In this document: positions 10,636-19,014 of the stretch, in pieces
Position numbering within the stretch: the stretch's first letter is position 1
How the letters are laid out: each line of letters opens with the position of its first letter
From: Streptomyces dengpaensis
GTDB taxonomy: Bacteria > Actinomycetota > Actinomycetes > Streptomycetales > Streptomycetaceae
DNA length: 64,000 bases
Direction: 5' to 3'
NCBI RefSeq assembly: GCF_002946835.1
Contig: NZ_CP026652.1
Location: forward strand, 4,402,001 to 4,466,000
Position numbers and translations under genes: made by a program
The notes under the pieces: model-generated
What the model was told of the DNA's origin: nothing
What the model saw: only the letters and a program-made list of their open reading frames with translations
Databases searched by the model: none

Positions 10636-10649
10636 GTTTCACGTGAAAC
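10636..10649. promoter_or_regulatory. parS-like ParB binding site, copy 2
   Basis: This is a second exact GTTTCACGTGAAAC, 34 bases after the first. It overlaps the proposed cydCD start codon: the GTG at 10643 is the centre of the palindrome. ParB bound here could touch cydCD expression. Two perfect copies within 50 bases are far beyond chance for a 14-base site. Confidence 0.85.
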
Positions 10650-13600
10650 CGATCGACCCGCGTCTGCTCCGGTACGCCCGCGCCACCCGGCTCTTTCTGG
10701 TGGCGGTCGTCGGGCTGGGTGCTGTCGGAGCGGCGCTGGTCATCGCCCAGGCGATGCTGATCGCCGAAGTGGTGGTCGGAGTGTTCCAGCACGGGCTGTC
10801 GGTCGCTGAACTCCGCACTCCCCTGATGCTGCTGGTGGCCGTGGCAGGCGGCCGTGCGCTGGTCTCCTGGCTCACCGAGCTGGCGGCCCATCGGGCGAGC
10901 GCCGCGGTGAAGTCGGCGCTGCGGGGGCGGCTGCTGGAGCGGGCCGCCCTGCTCGGCCCCGGATGGCTGAGCGGGCAGCGGACGGGCTCGCTGGTCGCCC
11001 TCACCACGCGGGGCGTCGACGCGCTCGACGACTACTTCTCGCGCTATCTGCCGCAGCTGGGGCTCGCGGTGGTGGTTCCGGTGGCCGTCCTCGCACGGAT
11101 CGTCACCGAGGACTGGGTGTCCGCGGCGATCATCGTCGGCACGCTGCCCCTGATCCCGGTCTTCATGATGCTGATCGGCTGGGCCACGCGGTCCCAGATG
11201 GACCGGCAGTGGCAACTGCTGTCACGTCTTTCCGGCCACTTCCTGGATGTCGTGGCGGGGCTGCCCACACTCAAGGTGTTCGGCCGGACCAAGGCGCAGG
11301 CCGAGTCGATCCGGAAGATCACCGGCGAGTACCGGCACGCGACCATGCGGACGCTGCGGATCGCCTTCCTGTCGTCCTTCGCGCTGGAACTGCTCGCCAC
11401 CATCTCGGTCGCGCTGGTCGCGGTGACCATCGGGATGCGCCTCGTGCACGGCGAGATGGATCTGTACGTGGGACTCGTCATCCTCGTCCTCGCGCCCGAG
11501 GCATATCTGCCGCTGCGGCAGGTGGGGGCGCAGTACCACGCCGCCGCCGAAGGGGTTGCGGCGGCCGAGGAGATCTTCTCGGTGCTGGAGACGCCGGTCC
11601 CGGCCTCAGGCTCGCTGCACGCCCCGACGGGGGAGATCGGCTTCGAGGGCGTGACCGTGCGCTACCCGGAGCGCTCCAGTGACGCGGTCTCGGACGTCTC
11701 CTTCACGGTCGAGCCCGGTGAGACGGTGGCCCTCGTCGGGCCGAGCGGCGTGGGAAAGTCGACGCTGCTGAACGTCCTGCTGGGGTTCGTGGAGCCCACC
11801 GAGGGCAGGGTGCGGGTCGGGGGCGTCGATCTTGCCGAGGCCGATCTGGCCGAGTGGCGTTCGCGGGTCGCCTGGGTGCCGCAACGGCCCCATCTGTACG
11901 CCGGGTCCATCGCCGAGAACGTACGGCTGGCGCGGCCCGACGCGGACGACACCGCGCTGCGGCGGGCGCTGGCCGACGCTGGTGCCGCGGGCTTTCTCGA
12001 CGCGCTCCCCGACGGGGTCGACACGGTCCTCGGCGAGGACGGCGCCGGGCTGTCGGCCGGGCAGCGCCAGCGCCTCGCCCTCGCCCGGGCTTTCCTCGCG
12101 GACCGGCCCGTACTGCTCCTCGACGAGCCGACGGCTTCGCTGGACGGGGCAACGGAGGCGGAAGTCGTGGAGGCGGTGCGACGGCTCGCCGTGGGGCGGA
12201 CGGTGCTGCTGGTGGTGCACCGGCCGGCGCTGCTGGCCGTGGCGGACCGGGTGGTGCGACTGGAGCCTGTGGCGTCCGTCGAGGCATCCGGCGCCGTGGA
12301 GCCCGCGGCGCACGTCGAGCCGTTCGGCGCCGTGGAATCCGTGGCGTCCGTCGAGGCGATCGGCCCCGCGGAATCCGGCCGTGTGCAGTCGCTCTGGACG
12401 GTCGAGGCCTCACCCGAAGGCGTGGGCGCGGCCGACGGAGAAGAGCCCCGCCCGGAGCAGCGTCAGCGTGGCGGTGTGCTTGCCCGCGTCCGTGCCATGG
12501 CGGCACCCCGGCGAGGGCCGCTCGTGCTCGCTCTGCTCCTCGGCAGTCTCGCGCTCGGGAGTGCCGTCGGGCTGATGGCCACCTCCGGGTGGCTCATCTC
12601 GCGGGCATCCCAGCAGCCGCCGGTGCTCTATCTCATGGTGGCCGTGACGGCCACGCGGGCGTTCGGAATCGGCCGGGCCGTGTTCCGGTACGCGGAGCGG
12701 CTCGTCTCGCACGACGTGGTGCTGCGGATGCTGGCCGACACGAGGGTCGCCGTGTACCGGCGCCTCGAGCGGCTCGCGCCCGCGGAGCTGCGGACGACGC
12801 GGCGCGGCGATCTGCTGTCGCGGCTCGTCGCCGACGTGGACGCGCTGCAGGACTACTGGCTGCGGTGGCTGCTGCCCGCCGGAGCCGCGGTTATGGTGTC
12901 CGCCGCGTCCGTCGGCTTCACCGCCTGGCTGCTGCCGGAGGCCGGTGCGGTCCTCGCCGCAGGGCTGCTGGCGGCCGGGGTCGGCGTCCCGCTCGTCACC
13001 GGCGCCGTGGCGCGCCGCGCCGAGCGGCGGCTGGCTCCCGCGCGCGGCGTCCTCGCGACACGGGTGACCGATCTGCTCACGGGAACGGCCGAGCTGACCG
13101 TCGCGGGCGCGCTGCCCGCCCGGACCGCAGAGGCAGGGCGGGCCGACACGGTGCTCACTCGCATTGCCTCCCGGGCCGCCAGCGCGACCGCGCTGGGCGA
13201 CGGGCTCATGGCACTCGCGTCCGGGCTGACCGTCGCGGCGGCCGCGGTCGTGGGCGCGCAGGCGGTCGCCGACGGGCGACTGAGCGGTGTGGCCCTGGCC
13301 GTTGTCGTCCTCACACCGCTGGCCGCGCTCGAGGCCGTCCTGGGGCTGCCGCTCGCCGTTCAGTACCGGCAGAGGGTGCGCAAGAGCGCGGAGCGCGTGT
13401 ACGAAGTGCTGGACGCCGCCGACCCCGTACGCGAACCGGAGCGTCCGCAGCCGGCGCCCGCGTCGGCGTTCCCGCTGTGCGTGCGCGGGCTTCGGGCCCG
13501 GCACGCCGGACAGGACGTTGACGCGCTCGCCGGGCTCGACCTGACCCTCGAGCAGGGGCGCAGGATCGCCGTCGTCGGCCCCTCCGGGTCCGGCAAGACC

Positions 13601-14266
13601 ACGCTCGCGCAGGTGCTGCTGCGGTTCCTGGACCCGGGCTCGGGGACGTACACGCTGGGCGGTGTGGACGCGTACGCGATGGACGGGGACGCCGTACGCC
13701 GTCTGGTCGGGCTGTGTGCCCAGGACGCGCACCTCTTCGACACCACGGTGCGCGAGAACCTGCTGCTCGCCCGGAAGGACGCGACCGAGGCCGAGCTGCG
13801 CGACGCGCTGCGGCGGGCCCGGCTCCTCGACTGGGCGGACGGACTGCCCGACGGGCTCGACACGCTGATCGGCGAGCACGGGGCACGGCTGTCCGGCGGC
13901 CAGCGGCAGCGGCTCGCGTTGGCCCGGGTGCTGCTCGCCGACTTCCCCGTTCTCGTCCTCGACGAGCCCGCGGAACACCTCGACCTGCCGACGGCCGACG
14001 CGCTCACCGCCGATCTGCTGGCCGTGACCGAGGGCCGTACGACGCTGCTGATCACGCACCGGCTGGCCGGGCTCGATGCGGTGGACGAGGTGCTCGTGCT
14101 CGCGGAGGGGCATGTGATCCAGCGAGGTCCGTACGCGGAGCTGGCGGCGGGCGACGGGCCGCTGCGGGACATGGTGGAGCGGGAGGCGGCGGGGGATCTG
14201 CTGACCGGCGCTGGAGCCAGGGCGGGGGCCGGTGCCGGTGCCGGGAACGGCGGCGCGGCGCACTGA
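10643..14266 (+). CDS. cydCD: Fused CydD-CydC ABC transporter for cytochrome bd assembly
   Basis: One ~1208-residue polypeptide carries both halves of the CydDC exporter, which moves glutathione or cysteine-like thiols outward and is needed for active bd oxidase. Each half has six transmembrane helices and an ATPase domain. Walker A motifs are GPSGVGKST (about residue 366) and GPSGSGKTT (about 980); the signatures are LSAGQRQRLALARAF and LSGGQRQRLALARVL. The linker (about 535-600) is a degenerate Val-Glu-Ala repeat, and the C-terminus is an Ala-Gly run. The GTG at 10643 gives KPIDPRLLRYARAT; a GTG at 10616 would add nine residues. The start overlaps a parS-like site. Confidence 0.95.
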   Translation: MKPIDPRLLRYARATRLFLVAVVGLGAVGAALVIAQAMLIAEVVVGVFQHGLSVAELRTPLMLLVAVAGGRALVSWLTELAAHRASAAVKSALRGRLLERAALLGPGWLSGQRTGSLVALTTRGVDALDDYFSRYLPQLGLAVVVPVAVLARIVTEDWVSAAIIVGTLPLIPVFMMLIGWATRSQMDRQWQLLSRLSGHFLDVVAGLPTLKVFGRTKAQAESIRKITGEYRHATMRTLRIAFLSSFALELLATISVALVAVTIGMRLVHGEMDLYVGLVILVLAPEAYLPLRQVGAQYHAAAEGVAAAEEIFSVLETPVPASGSLHAPTGEIGFEGVTVRYPERSSDAVSDVSFTVEPGETVALVGPSGVGKSTLLNVLLGFVEPTEGRVRVGGVDLAEADLAEWRSRVAWVPQRPHLYAGSIAENVRLARPDADDTALRRALADAGAAGFLDALPDGVDTVLGEDGAGLSAGQRQRLALARAFLADRPVLLLDEPTASLDGATEAEVVEAVRRLAVGRTVLLVVHRPALLAVADRVVRLEPVASVEASGAVEPAAHVEPFGAVESVASVEAIGPAESGRVQSLWTVEASPEGVGAADGEEPRPEQRQRGGVLARVRAMAAPRRGPLVLALLLGSLALGSAVGLMATSGWLISRASQQPPVLYLMVAVTATRAFGIGRAVFRYAERLVSHDVVLRMLADTRVAVYRRLERLAPAELRTTRRGDLLSRLVADVDALQDYWLRWLLPAGAAVMVSAASVGFTAWLLPEAGAVLAAGLLAAGVGVPLVTGAVARRAERRLAPARGVLATRVTDLLTGTAELTVAGALPARTAEAGRADTVLTRIASRAASATALGDGLMALASGLTVAAAAVVGAQAVADGRLSGVALAVVVLTPLAALEAVLGLPLAVQYRQRVRKSAERVYEVLDAADPVREPERPQPAPASAFPLCVRGLRARHAGQDVDALAGLDLTLEQGRRIAVVGPSGSGKTTLAQVLLRFLDPGSGTYTLGGVDAYAMDGDAVRRLVGLCAQDAHLFDTTVRENLLLARKDATEAELRDALRRARLLDWADGLPDGLDTLIGEHGARLSGGQRQRLALARVLLADFPVLVLDEPAEHLDLPTADALTADLLAVTEGRTTLLITHRLAGLDAVDEVLVLAEGHVIQRGPYAELAAGDGPLRDMVEREAAGDLLTGAGARAGAGAGAGNGGAAH

Positions 14267-14359
14267 GGGTTTCGCGGGAGAGGCGTAGGGCATAGCACCG
14301 CGCGCTTCCCGGCGCGGACCCGGCTTTCCCTCGCAAATCGGACTAACTACGCTCAAGGC

Positions 14360-16099
14360 ATGTCAGGAGTTCCCGCCTCGCCCGACCCGGGAGGCCGCCC
14401 GGGCACGGATGCTCGGGCGACCCGGAGCCTGCAGGGGCTGTCCACGGAGCTGACCGCGCGGGTGTCGCAGCTGTTGCAGGCGATGCGGTCGGTCGGGTCG
14501 GGTCTGGAGCTGCACTCCACGCTGGACCGGATCTGCGAGACGGCGGCCGAGCTGACGGGCGCGCGGTACGCGGCCATCGGGGTCGTGCCGGAGGACGGGG
14601 AGGGAATCGCGGACCTGATCTTCCACGGGGCCGCCGAGGGGACCGCGCGGCGGATCGGGCGGCTGCCCGACGGGCACACAGGGCTGCTCGGGTCGCTCAT
14701 CCACGATCCGGAGCCGGTGCGGCTCGCGAACGTGACGGACGATCCGCGCTCGTGCGGGTTCCCGGAGCACCATCCGCGGATGCGGAGCTTCCTCGGCGTC
14801 CCGATCCGGGTCCAGGGGGAGATCTTCGGGAATCTGTACCTGGCCGAGAAACGCGGCGGCGGCCCGTTCGACGACGACGACCTCAACATGGTCCGGGTGC
14901 TGGCCACGGAGGCGGGCATCGCCATCGGCAACGCTCGACTGTACGAGGCCGCCCAGCAGCGCGAGCACTGGATCGACGGCTCGGTGGCCGTCACCACGGC
15001 GCTGCTGTCGGGCGGCGACGCCGAGGACGCCCTCCAGGTCGTCGCCGAACAAGCCAGGCGACTCTCCCGCTCGGCGGCCGGGATCGTGCTGCTGCCCGCC
15101 GAGGAGGGCGGACTGGAGATCGCCGCCGTGGCCTCGGAGCGCCCGCCGAAGGCGCTCGGCGTGGTCATCCCGCCGGAGAGCGAGCTCGTGGCCGAACTCC
15201 TCGGCGGGAGGCCGGTGTTCGTCGAGAACGCCACCACCGACCCGCGCATGCTCACCGGTCTCGCCCGCGACTACGGGCCGATGATGATGTTGCCGTTGCA
15301 GAGCGACGACCGGTTGCTCGGGGCCCTCGTCACACCGCGCGCCCGCGACGGCCGCCCGTTCACGGAGGCCGAGCGGACCCTCGCCGCGCAGTTCGCCTCC
15401 CAGGCCGCGCTCGCGCTGATGATGGCCGAGGCCCAGCGCGACCGGGAGCGGCTCGCGGTGTACGAGGACCGCGACCGGATCGCCCGTGACCTGCACGACC
15501 TCGTGATCCAGCGGCTGTTCGCCACGGGGATGATGCTGGAGAGCGCCCAGCGGCGGTCGGTCGTGCCCGAGGTGCGGGAGGGCGTCGCCAAGGCGGTCGA
15601 TGAACTCGACGTCACCATCCAGGAGATCCGCACCGCCGTCTTCGCGCTCCAGCAAGGCCCCGCAGAAGTGCCGTCCGGGCTGCGCACCCGCGTGCTGCGC
15701 GAGATCAACATGGCTGCCGTGCCCCTCGGCTTCAAGCCGGGCCACCGCTTCGTCGGCCCCGTCGACACGATGGTCGGCGAACTCACCGCCAAGAACCTCA
15801 TCGCCGCCCTGCGCGAGGCCCTCTCCAACGCCTTCCGACACTCAGGGGCCTCCCGCATTGATGTCGTCGTCGACGCGACCGTCCCGCTGCCGGACGGTCA
15901 GCAGGGCGTACGGCTCACCGTCGCCGACGACGGCGTCGGCATCGCGGACGGCGGCCGGCGCAGCGGTCTGCGCAACCTCAGGCGGCGCGCCGAGTCCTTG
16001 GGCGGCGACAGTTGGTACGGGCCTGGGATCGGCGAGGACGGGAGCGGTACGACGGTGGTGTGGCAGGCGCCCTACGTGCCGCGGGTCGGGCTGCATTAG
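14360..16099 (+). CDS. GAF-domain sensor histidine kinase (DevS/NarL-partner type)
   Basis: The 579-residue soluble kinase has two GAF domains (about 45-195 and 215-365), a HisKA_3 dimerisation helix with the phosphorylatable histidine in IARDLHDLVIQRLFATGMM (H379), and a C-terminal HATPase with NAFRHSG, DDGVGI and GLRNLRRRAE. This layout is that of DevS/DosT-type redox or gas sensors and of related NarX-class kinases. No transmembrane segment is seen, and no response regulator gene is adjacent, so its partner is elsewhere. It lies 93 bases after cydCD in the same direction; a role in respiration control fits the neighbourhood but is inferred. Confidence 0.93.
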   Translation: MSGVPASPDPGGRPGTDARATRSLQGLSTELTARVSQLLQAMRSVGSGLELHSTLDRICETAAELTGARYAAIGVVPEDGEGIADLIFHGAAEGTARRIGRLPDGHTGLLGSLIHDPEPVRLANVTDDPRSCGFPEHHPRMRSFLGVPIRVQGEIFGNLYLAEKRGGGPFDDDDLNMVRVLATEAGIAIGNARLYEAAQQREHWIDGSVAVTTALLSGGDAEDALQVVAEQARRLSRSAAGIVLLPAEEGGLEIAAVASERPPKALGVVIPPESELVAELLGGRPVFVENATTDPRMLTGLARDYGPMMMLPLQSDDRLLGALVTPRARDGRPFTEAERTLAAQFASQAALALMMAEAQRDRERLAVYEDRDRIARDLHDLVIQRLFATGMMLESAQRRSVVPEVREGVAKAVDELDVTIQEIRTAVFALQQGPAEVPSGLRTRVLREINMAAVPLGFKPGHRFVGPVDTMVGELTAKNLIAALREALSNAFRHSGASRIDVVVDATVPLPDGQQGVRLTVADDGVGIADGGRRSGLRNLRRRAESLGGDSWYGPGIGEDGSGTTVVWQAPYVPRVGLH

Positions 16100-16100
16100 A

Positions 16101-16121
16101 GCCCCGTGGCCGACACGGGGC
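16101..16121 (+). terminator. Hairpin directly after the sensor kinase stop
   Basis: GCCCCGTG (16101-16108) pairs with CACGGGGC (16114-16121) around a five-base loop, starting one base after the stop codon. It lies between convergent genes. Confidence 0.65.
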
Positions 16122-16212
16122 GCGGTCGGCAGTCGTTACGCGCACCTCGCCGCCGCCGGCGTCGACCAGGGCGCGCGGCAGCGGTCGGCGCAGGAACGTT
16201 TCCTGCCCCGTC

Positions 16213-17082
16213 CTACAACCGCTCCGCGAGCATCTGCTCGATCACTACCGCCACCCCGTCCTCGTTGTTGGCGACCGTGCGCCCGGAGGCCGCGGCGATC
16301 ACCTCGGGGTGGGCGTTGCCCATCGCGTACGACTGGCCTGCCCAGGTGAGCATCTCGACGTCGTTCGGCATGTCACCGAAGGCGACGACCTCCTCGTGGG
16401 AGATGCCCCGCTCGGCGCAGCACAGCGCGAGGGTGCTGGCCTTGGAGACACCGGGGCCGCTGATCTCGAGGAGGGCGCTGGGACTTGACCGGGTCACGTT
16501 GGCCCGGTCGCCGATGGCCAGGCGGGCAACGGTGAGGAAGCCGTCCGGATCCATCTCGGGGTGGTACGCGAGCACCTTGAGCACCGGCTGGTCGGCGTCC
16601 AGGGCGTCCTCGGCGAGGAGCTTCTCGGCCGGCGCGATGGTCTCCGGGGGCTCCATGTGCAGCGACGGGTATTCCGGTTCCAGGTGCAGTCCGTACGTCC
16701 GCTCGACGGCGCACACGGTGCCGGGCGCGGCAGAGCGCAGCAGCTGGATGACGTCCAGCGCGATGCCGGGCGCAAACTCGCGGATCTTGACGAAGCGGTG
16801 GGCGCCGGGGCCGCCGTGCAGGTCGACCACGGCGGCGCCGTTGCCGCAGATCGCCAGGCCGTGTCCGTGGACATGTTCGCTGACGACGTCCATCCAGCGG
16901 GCCGGGCGGCCGGTGACGAAGAAGACCTCGATGCCTGCCTGCTCGGCGGCGGCGAGGGCGGCGATCGTGCGCTCCGACACCGACTTGTCGTCGCGCAGCA
17001 GGGTGCCGTCGAGATCCGTGGCGATCAGCCGGGGCGGAACGGTGGAGGCCGGGGTCTCGGGCCGTCGAGTCGCTGAGGTCAC
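16213..17082 (-). CDS. Cof-type HAD-superfamily hydrolase
   Basis: A 289-residue haloacid-dehalogenase phosphatase of the IIB (Cof) class. Motif I is [14 protein letters not shown], motif II is FFVTGRP, the motif III region is GPGVSKASTL, and motif IV is [12 protein letters not shown]. Such enzymes dephosphorylate sugar phosphates or nucleotides; the substrate cannot be told from the sequence. The GTG at 17082 follows GAGAATGGG; an ATG at 17100 would add six residues, and the frame is open to 17301 through low-complexity DNA. A second, related HAD gene occurs at 27324-28157. Confidence 0.9.
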   Translation of the reverse strand: MTSATRRPETPASTVPPRLIATDLDGTLLRDDKSVSERTIAALAAAEQAGIEVFFVTGRPARWMDVVSEHVHGHGLAICGNGAAVVDLHGGPGAHRFVKIREFAPGIALDVIQLLRSAAPGTVCAVERTYGLHLEPEYPSLHMEPPETIAPAEKLLAEDALDADQPVLKVLAYHPEMDPDGFLTVARLAIGDRANVTRSSPSALLEISGPGVSKASTLALCCAERGISHEEVVAFGDMPNDVEMLTWAGQSYAMGNAHPEVIAAASGRTVANNEDGVAVVIEQMLAERL

Positions 17083-17219
17083 GGGCCCATTCTCGCGCAT
17101 ATGCACGCACGGCCGTGCGGCGGTCCGCACGGGTGCGTGGCTACCGCTCTCACCAGGGCCGTTACACCGCGTGGAACTCGGGGCGGCCGTGCTGGAACAT
17201 CCACCACGGCCATGCCGAC

Positions 17220-17356
17220 CACCGACGGCCTCCGTGCCGTGACACCCGCGGCATCCGCGCGGGGGGAACCCGCGGCCTCCGTGCCGCGACACCCACGGCA
17301 TCCGCGCCGAGGAACCCGCGGCATCCGTGCCGGGACACCTACGGCAGCTGCGCCGA
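17220..17356. repeat. Six-copy ~23-bp tandem repeat ending inside the luciferase-like gene
   Basis: A core of the form CGGCATCCGTGCCG recurs at 17226, 17249, 17273, 17296 and 17319 with a 23-24 base period. A diverged sixth copy, CGGCAGCTGCGCCG (17342-17355), forms the last codons of the minus-strand gene. The stop codon of that gene (17339-17341) is inside the array. Several cores can fold as CGGCA/TGCCG stems with four-base loops. Confidence 0.85.
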
Positions 17357-18241
17357 GGCCTCCATGGCGATCCGCTCGAAGACCTTCTCGTCGGCGGCGA
17401 AGTCCGAGTCGGGGATCGGCCAGTGGATCACGATGTCCGTGAAACCCAGCTCCGCGTGCCTGCCCGCGAAGTCGACGAACGCGTCGAGGGACTCCAGCGG
17501 ACGGCCACGGTCCGGGGTGAAGCCGGTGAGCAGGACCTTGTCGAGCTCGTCCATGTCCCGGCCGATACTGGCGCAGGCGTCGGCCAGCTTGTCGACCTGC
17601 CCGCGAAGGGCCTGGACCGACTGCTGCGGGGTGCCCGTCTCGTACAGCTTCGGGTCGCCGGTCGTCACCCATGCCTGCCCGTACTGGGCGGCGAGCTTCA
17701 GTCCGCGCGGGCCGGTGGCGGCCACCGCGAAGGGCAGCCGGGGGCGCTGGATACAGCCCGGGATGTTGCGCGCCTCGTGCGCCGAGTAGTAGTCGCCGCC
17801 GTACGAGACGGAGTCCTCGGTGAGGAGCCGGTCGAGCAGGGAGATGAACTCGCCGAAGCGGTTGGCCCGCTCGCGCGGGGTCCAGGGGTCCTGGCCGAGC
17901 GCCGTGGCGTCGAAGCCGGTGCCGCCCGCGCCGATGCCGAGGGTGATCCGGCCGTTCGAGATGTCGTCGAGGGAGATCAGTTCCTTGGCGAGGGTCACCG
18001 GGTGCCGGAAGTTCGGCGAGGTCACGAGCGTGCCGAGGCGGATCCGGTCGGTGACGGCGGCCGCGGCGGTCAGCGTCGGCACGGCCCCGAACCATGGGCC
18101 GTCGCGGAAGCTTCGCCACGAGAGATGGTCGTACGTGAACGCGGTGTGGAAGCCGAGCTGCTCGGCTCGCTGCCAGGCGGAACGCCCGCCCTCGTGCCAG
18201 CGGACGTACGGCAGGATCACAGTGCTCAGACGCAGACTCAT
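17339..18241 (-). CDS. LLM-class F420-dependent oxidoreductase
   Basis: A 300-residue luciferase-like TIM-barrel protein of the F420-dependent type. Recognisable blocks are [50 protein letters not shown] and [21 protein letters not shown]. These enzymes use reduced coenzyme F420 (some use FMNH2) to reduce or oxidise small molecules; the substrate is unknown. The ATG at 18241 gives a standard length and start. Its 3' end is part of a 23-base tandem repeat. It is codirectional with the KptA gene upstream, 114 bases away. Confidence 0.93.
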   Translation of the reverse strand: MSLRLSTVILPYVRWHEGGRSAWQRAEQLGFHTAFTYDHLSWRSFRDGPWFGAVPTLTAAAAVTDRIRLGTLVTSPNFRHPVTLAKELISLDDISNGRITLGIGAGGTGFDATALGQDPWTPRERANRFGEFISLLDRLLTEDSVSYGGDYYSAHEARNIPGCIQRPRLPFAVAATGPRGLKLAAQYGQAWVTTGDPKLYETGTPQQSVQALRGQVDKLADACASIGRDMDELDKVLLTGFTPDRGRPLESLDAFVDFAGRHAELGFTDIVIHWPIPDSDFAADEKVFERIAMEASAQLP

Positions 18242-18321
18242 GCATCGAGCGTAAGCGGAACCGCGAAGTGGTCGCGCCCAGCGCCCGGCAGGATCCGGGC
18301 GCGGCTCCGAGTGCAGCTTCG

Positions 18322-18367
18322 AGCGTGCCCCTCAGCGTGCCCCTCGGCAGGCCCCTCAGTGCGCCTC
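18322..18367. repeat. Four-copy 12-bp tandem repeat across the KptA stop codon
   Basis: On the plus strand AGCGTGCCCCTC occurs at 18322 and 18334, then GGCAGGCCCCTC at 18346 and the shortened AGTGCGCCTC at 18358. The kptA stop codon (18356-18358) spans the third and fourth units, so the repeat starts in the last codons and runs into the 3' flank. Confidence 0.75.
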
Positions 18368-18904
18368 GGGAAACTGCAGGTACTGCGGCGGTACGGCCTG
18401 GGTGAGCCAGACCCCGTTCGCGCTGACGCGGAAGACATGGCCGTCGCGGTGCATGGCGGCGGCGTCCACGGAGAGCACGACCGGCCGGCCGCGGCGGGCG
18501 CCGACGCGGGTGGCGGTCTCCCGGTCCGGCGAGAGGTGCACGTCGTGTCGCTCCATGGGGTGCAGGCCCTCGGCGCGGATCGCGTCCAGATTGCGGGCCA
18601 CGGTCCCGTGGTAGAGGTACGCGGGCGGGGTCGCCGGGGGCAGCCCGAGGTCGACCTCGACGGAGTGGCCCTGGCTGGCGCGGATCCGGGTCCCCTCGAT
18701 CGCGAAGCGCCGCTTGTCGTTCGTGGCCACCACGTGATCCAGCTCTTCGCGCGTGAACCGGAAGCCGTGCGCGGCCGCCGCCGCCATCAGCGTCTCGATC
18801 TCGACCCAGCCGCCCTCGCCGAGCGTGAGCCCGATCCGCTCGGGCTGGTGCCGTAGATGCTTCGAGAGGTACTTCGACACTTTCACGGTGCGTCTTTCAT
18901 CCAT
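18356..18904 (-). CDS. kptA: RNA 2'-phosphotransferase, Tpt1/KptA family
   Basis: KptA transfers an RNA 2'-phosphate to NAD+, giving ADP-ribose 1'',2''-cyclic phosphate and nicotinamide; in fungi this finishes tRNA splicing. The 182-residue protein has the family pattern [57 protein letters not shown] and [13 protein letters not shown], so the catalytic Arg/His/Arg/Arg set appears intact. The bacterial role is unclear because no tRNA ligase producing a 2'-phosphate is known in most hosts. I chose the ATG at 18904; a GGAG lies only two bases upstream, so a start a few codons away is possible. Confidence 0.92.
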   Translation of the reverse strand: MDERRTVKVSKYLSKHLRHQPERIGLTLGEGGWVEIETLMAAAAAHGFRFTREELDHVVATNDKRRFAIEGTRIRASQGHSVEVDLGLPPATPPAYLYHGTVARNLDAIRAEGLHPMERHDVHLSPDRETATRVGARRGRPVVLSVDAAAMHRDGHVFRVSANGVWLTQAVPPQYLQFPEAH

Positions 18905-18980
18905 CGCTCCAGGGTGCCTGGCGAGAGACGGATCACGCATTTGATTTTGGTTCCGATGTTTGATCCACAACCAAGTGGTG

Positions 18981-19014
18981 TTATCCACAGGGGAATTGGC
19001 GATTCTGTGGACAA
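18981..19014. promoter_or_regulatory. Pair of DnaA boxes in opposite orientation
   Basis: TTATCCACA (18981-18989) and TGTGGACAA (19006-19014, reverse of TTGTCCACA) lie 16 bases apart and face each other. A related TGATCCACA is at 18961-18969. They overlap the 3' end of the MerR-family gene, just upstream of kptA. Confidence 0.5.

Noticed and set aside
12410..14356. Minus-strand open frame of 648 codons
   Set aside because: It lies opposite cydCD, is rich in Arg/Gly/His/Gln, and has no recognisable domain.
14363..15841. Minus-strand open frame of 492 codons
   Set aside because: Antisense shadow of the GAF sensor kinase, whose domains are complete on the plus strand.
17079..18245. Second minus-strand frame across the luciferase-like gene
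   Set aside because: It has Arg-rich nonsense composition; the overlapping frame at 17339-18241 carries the LLM motifs.
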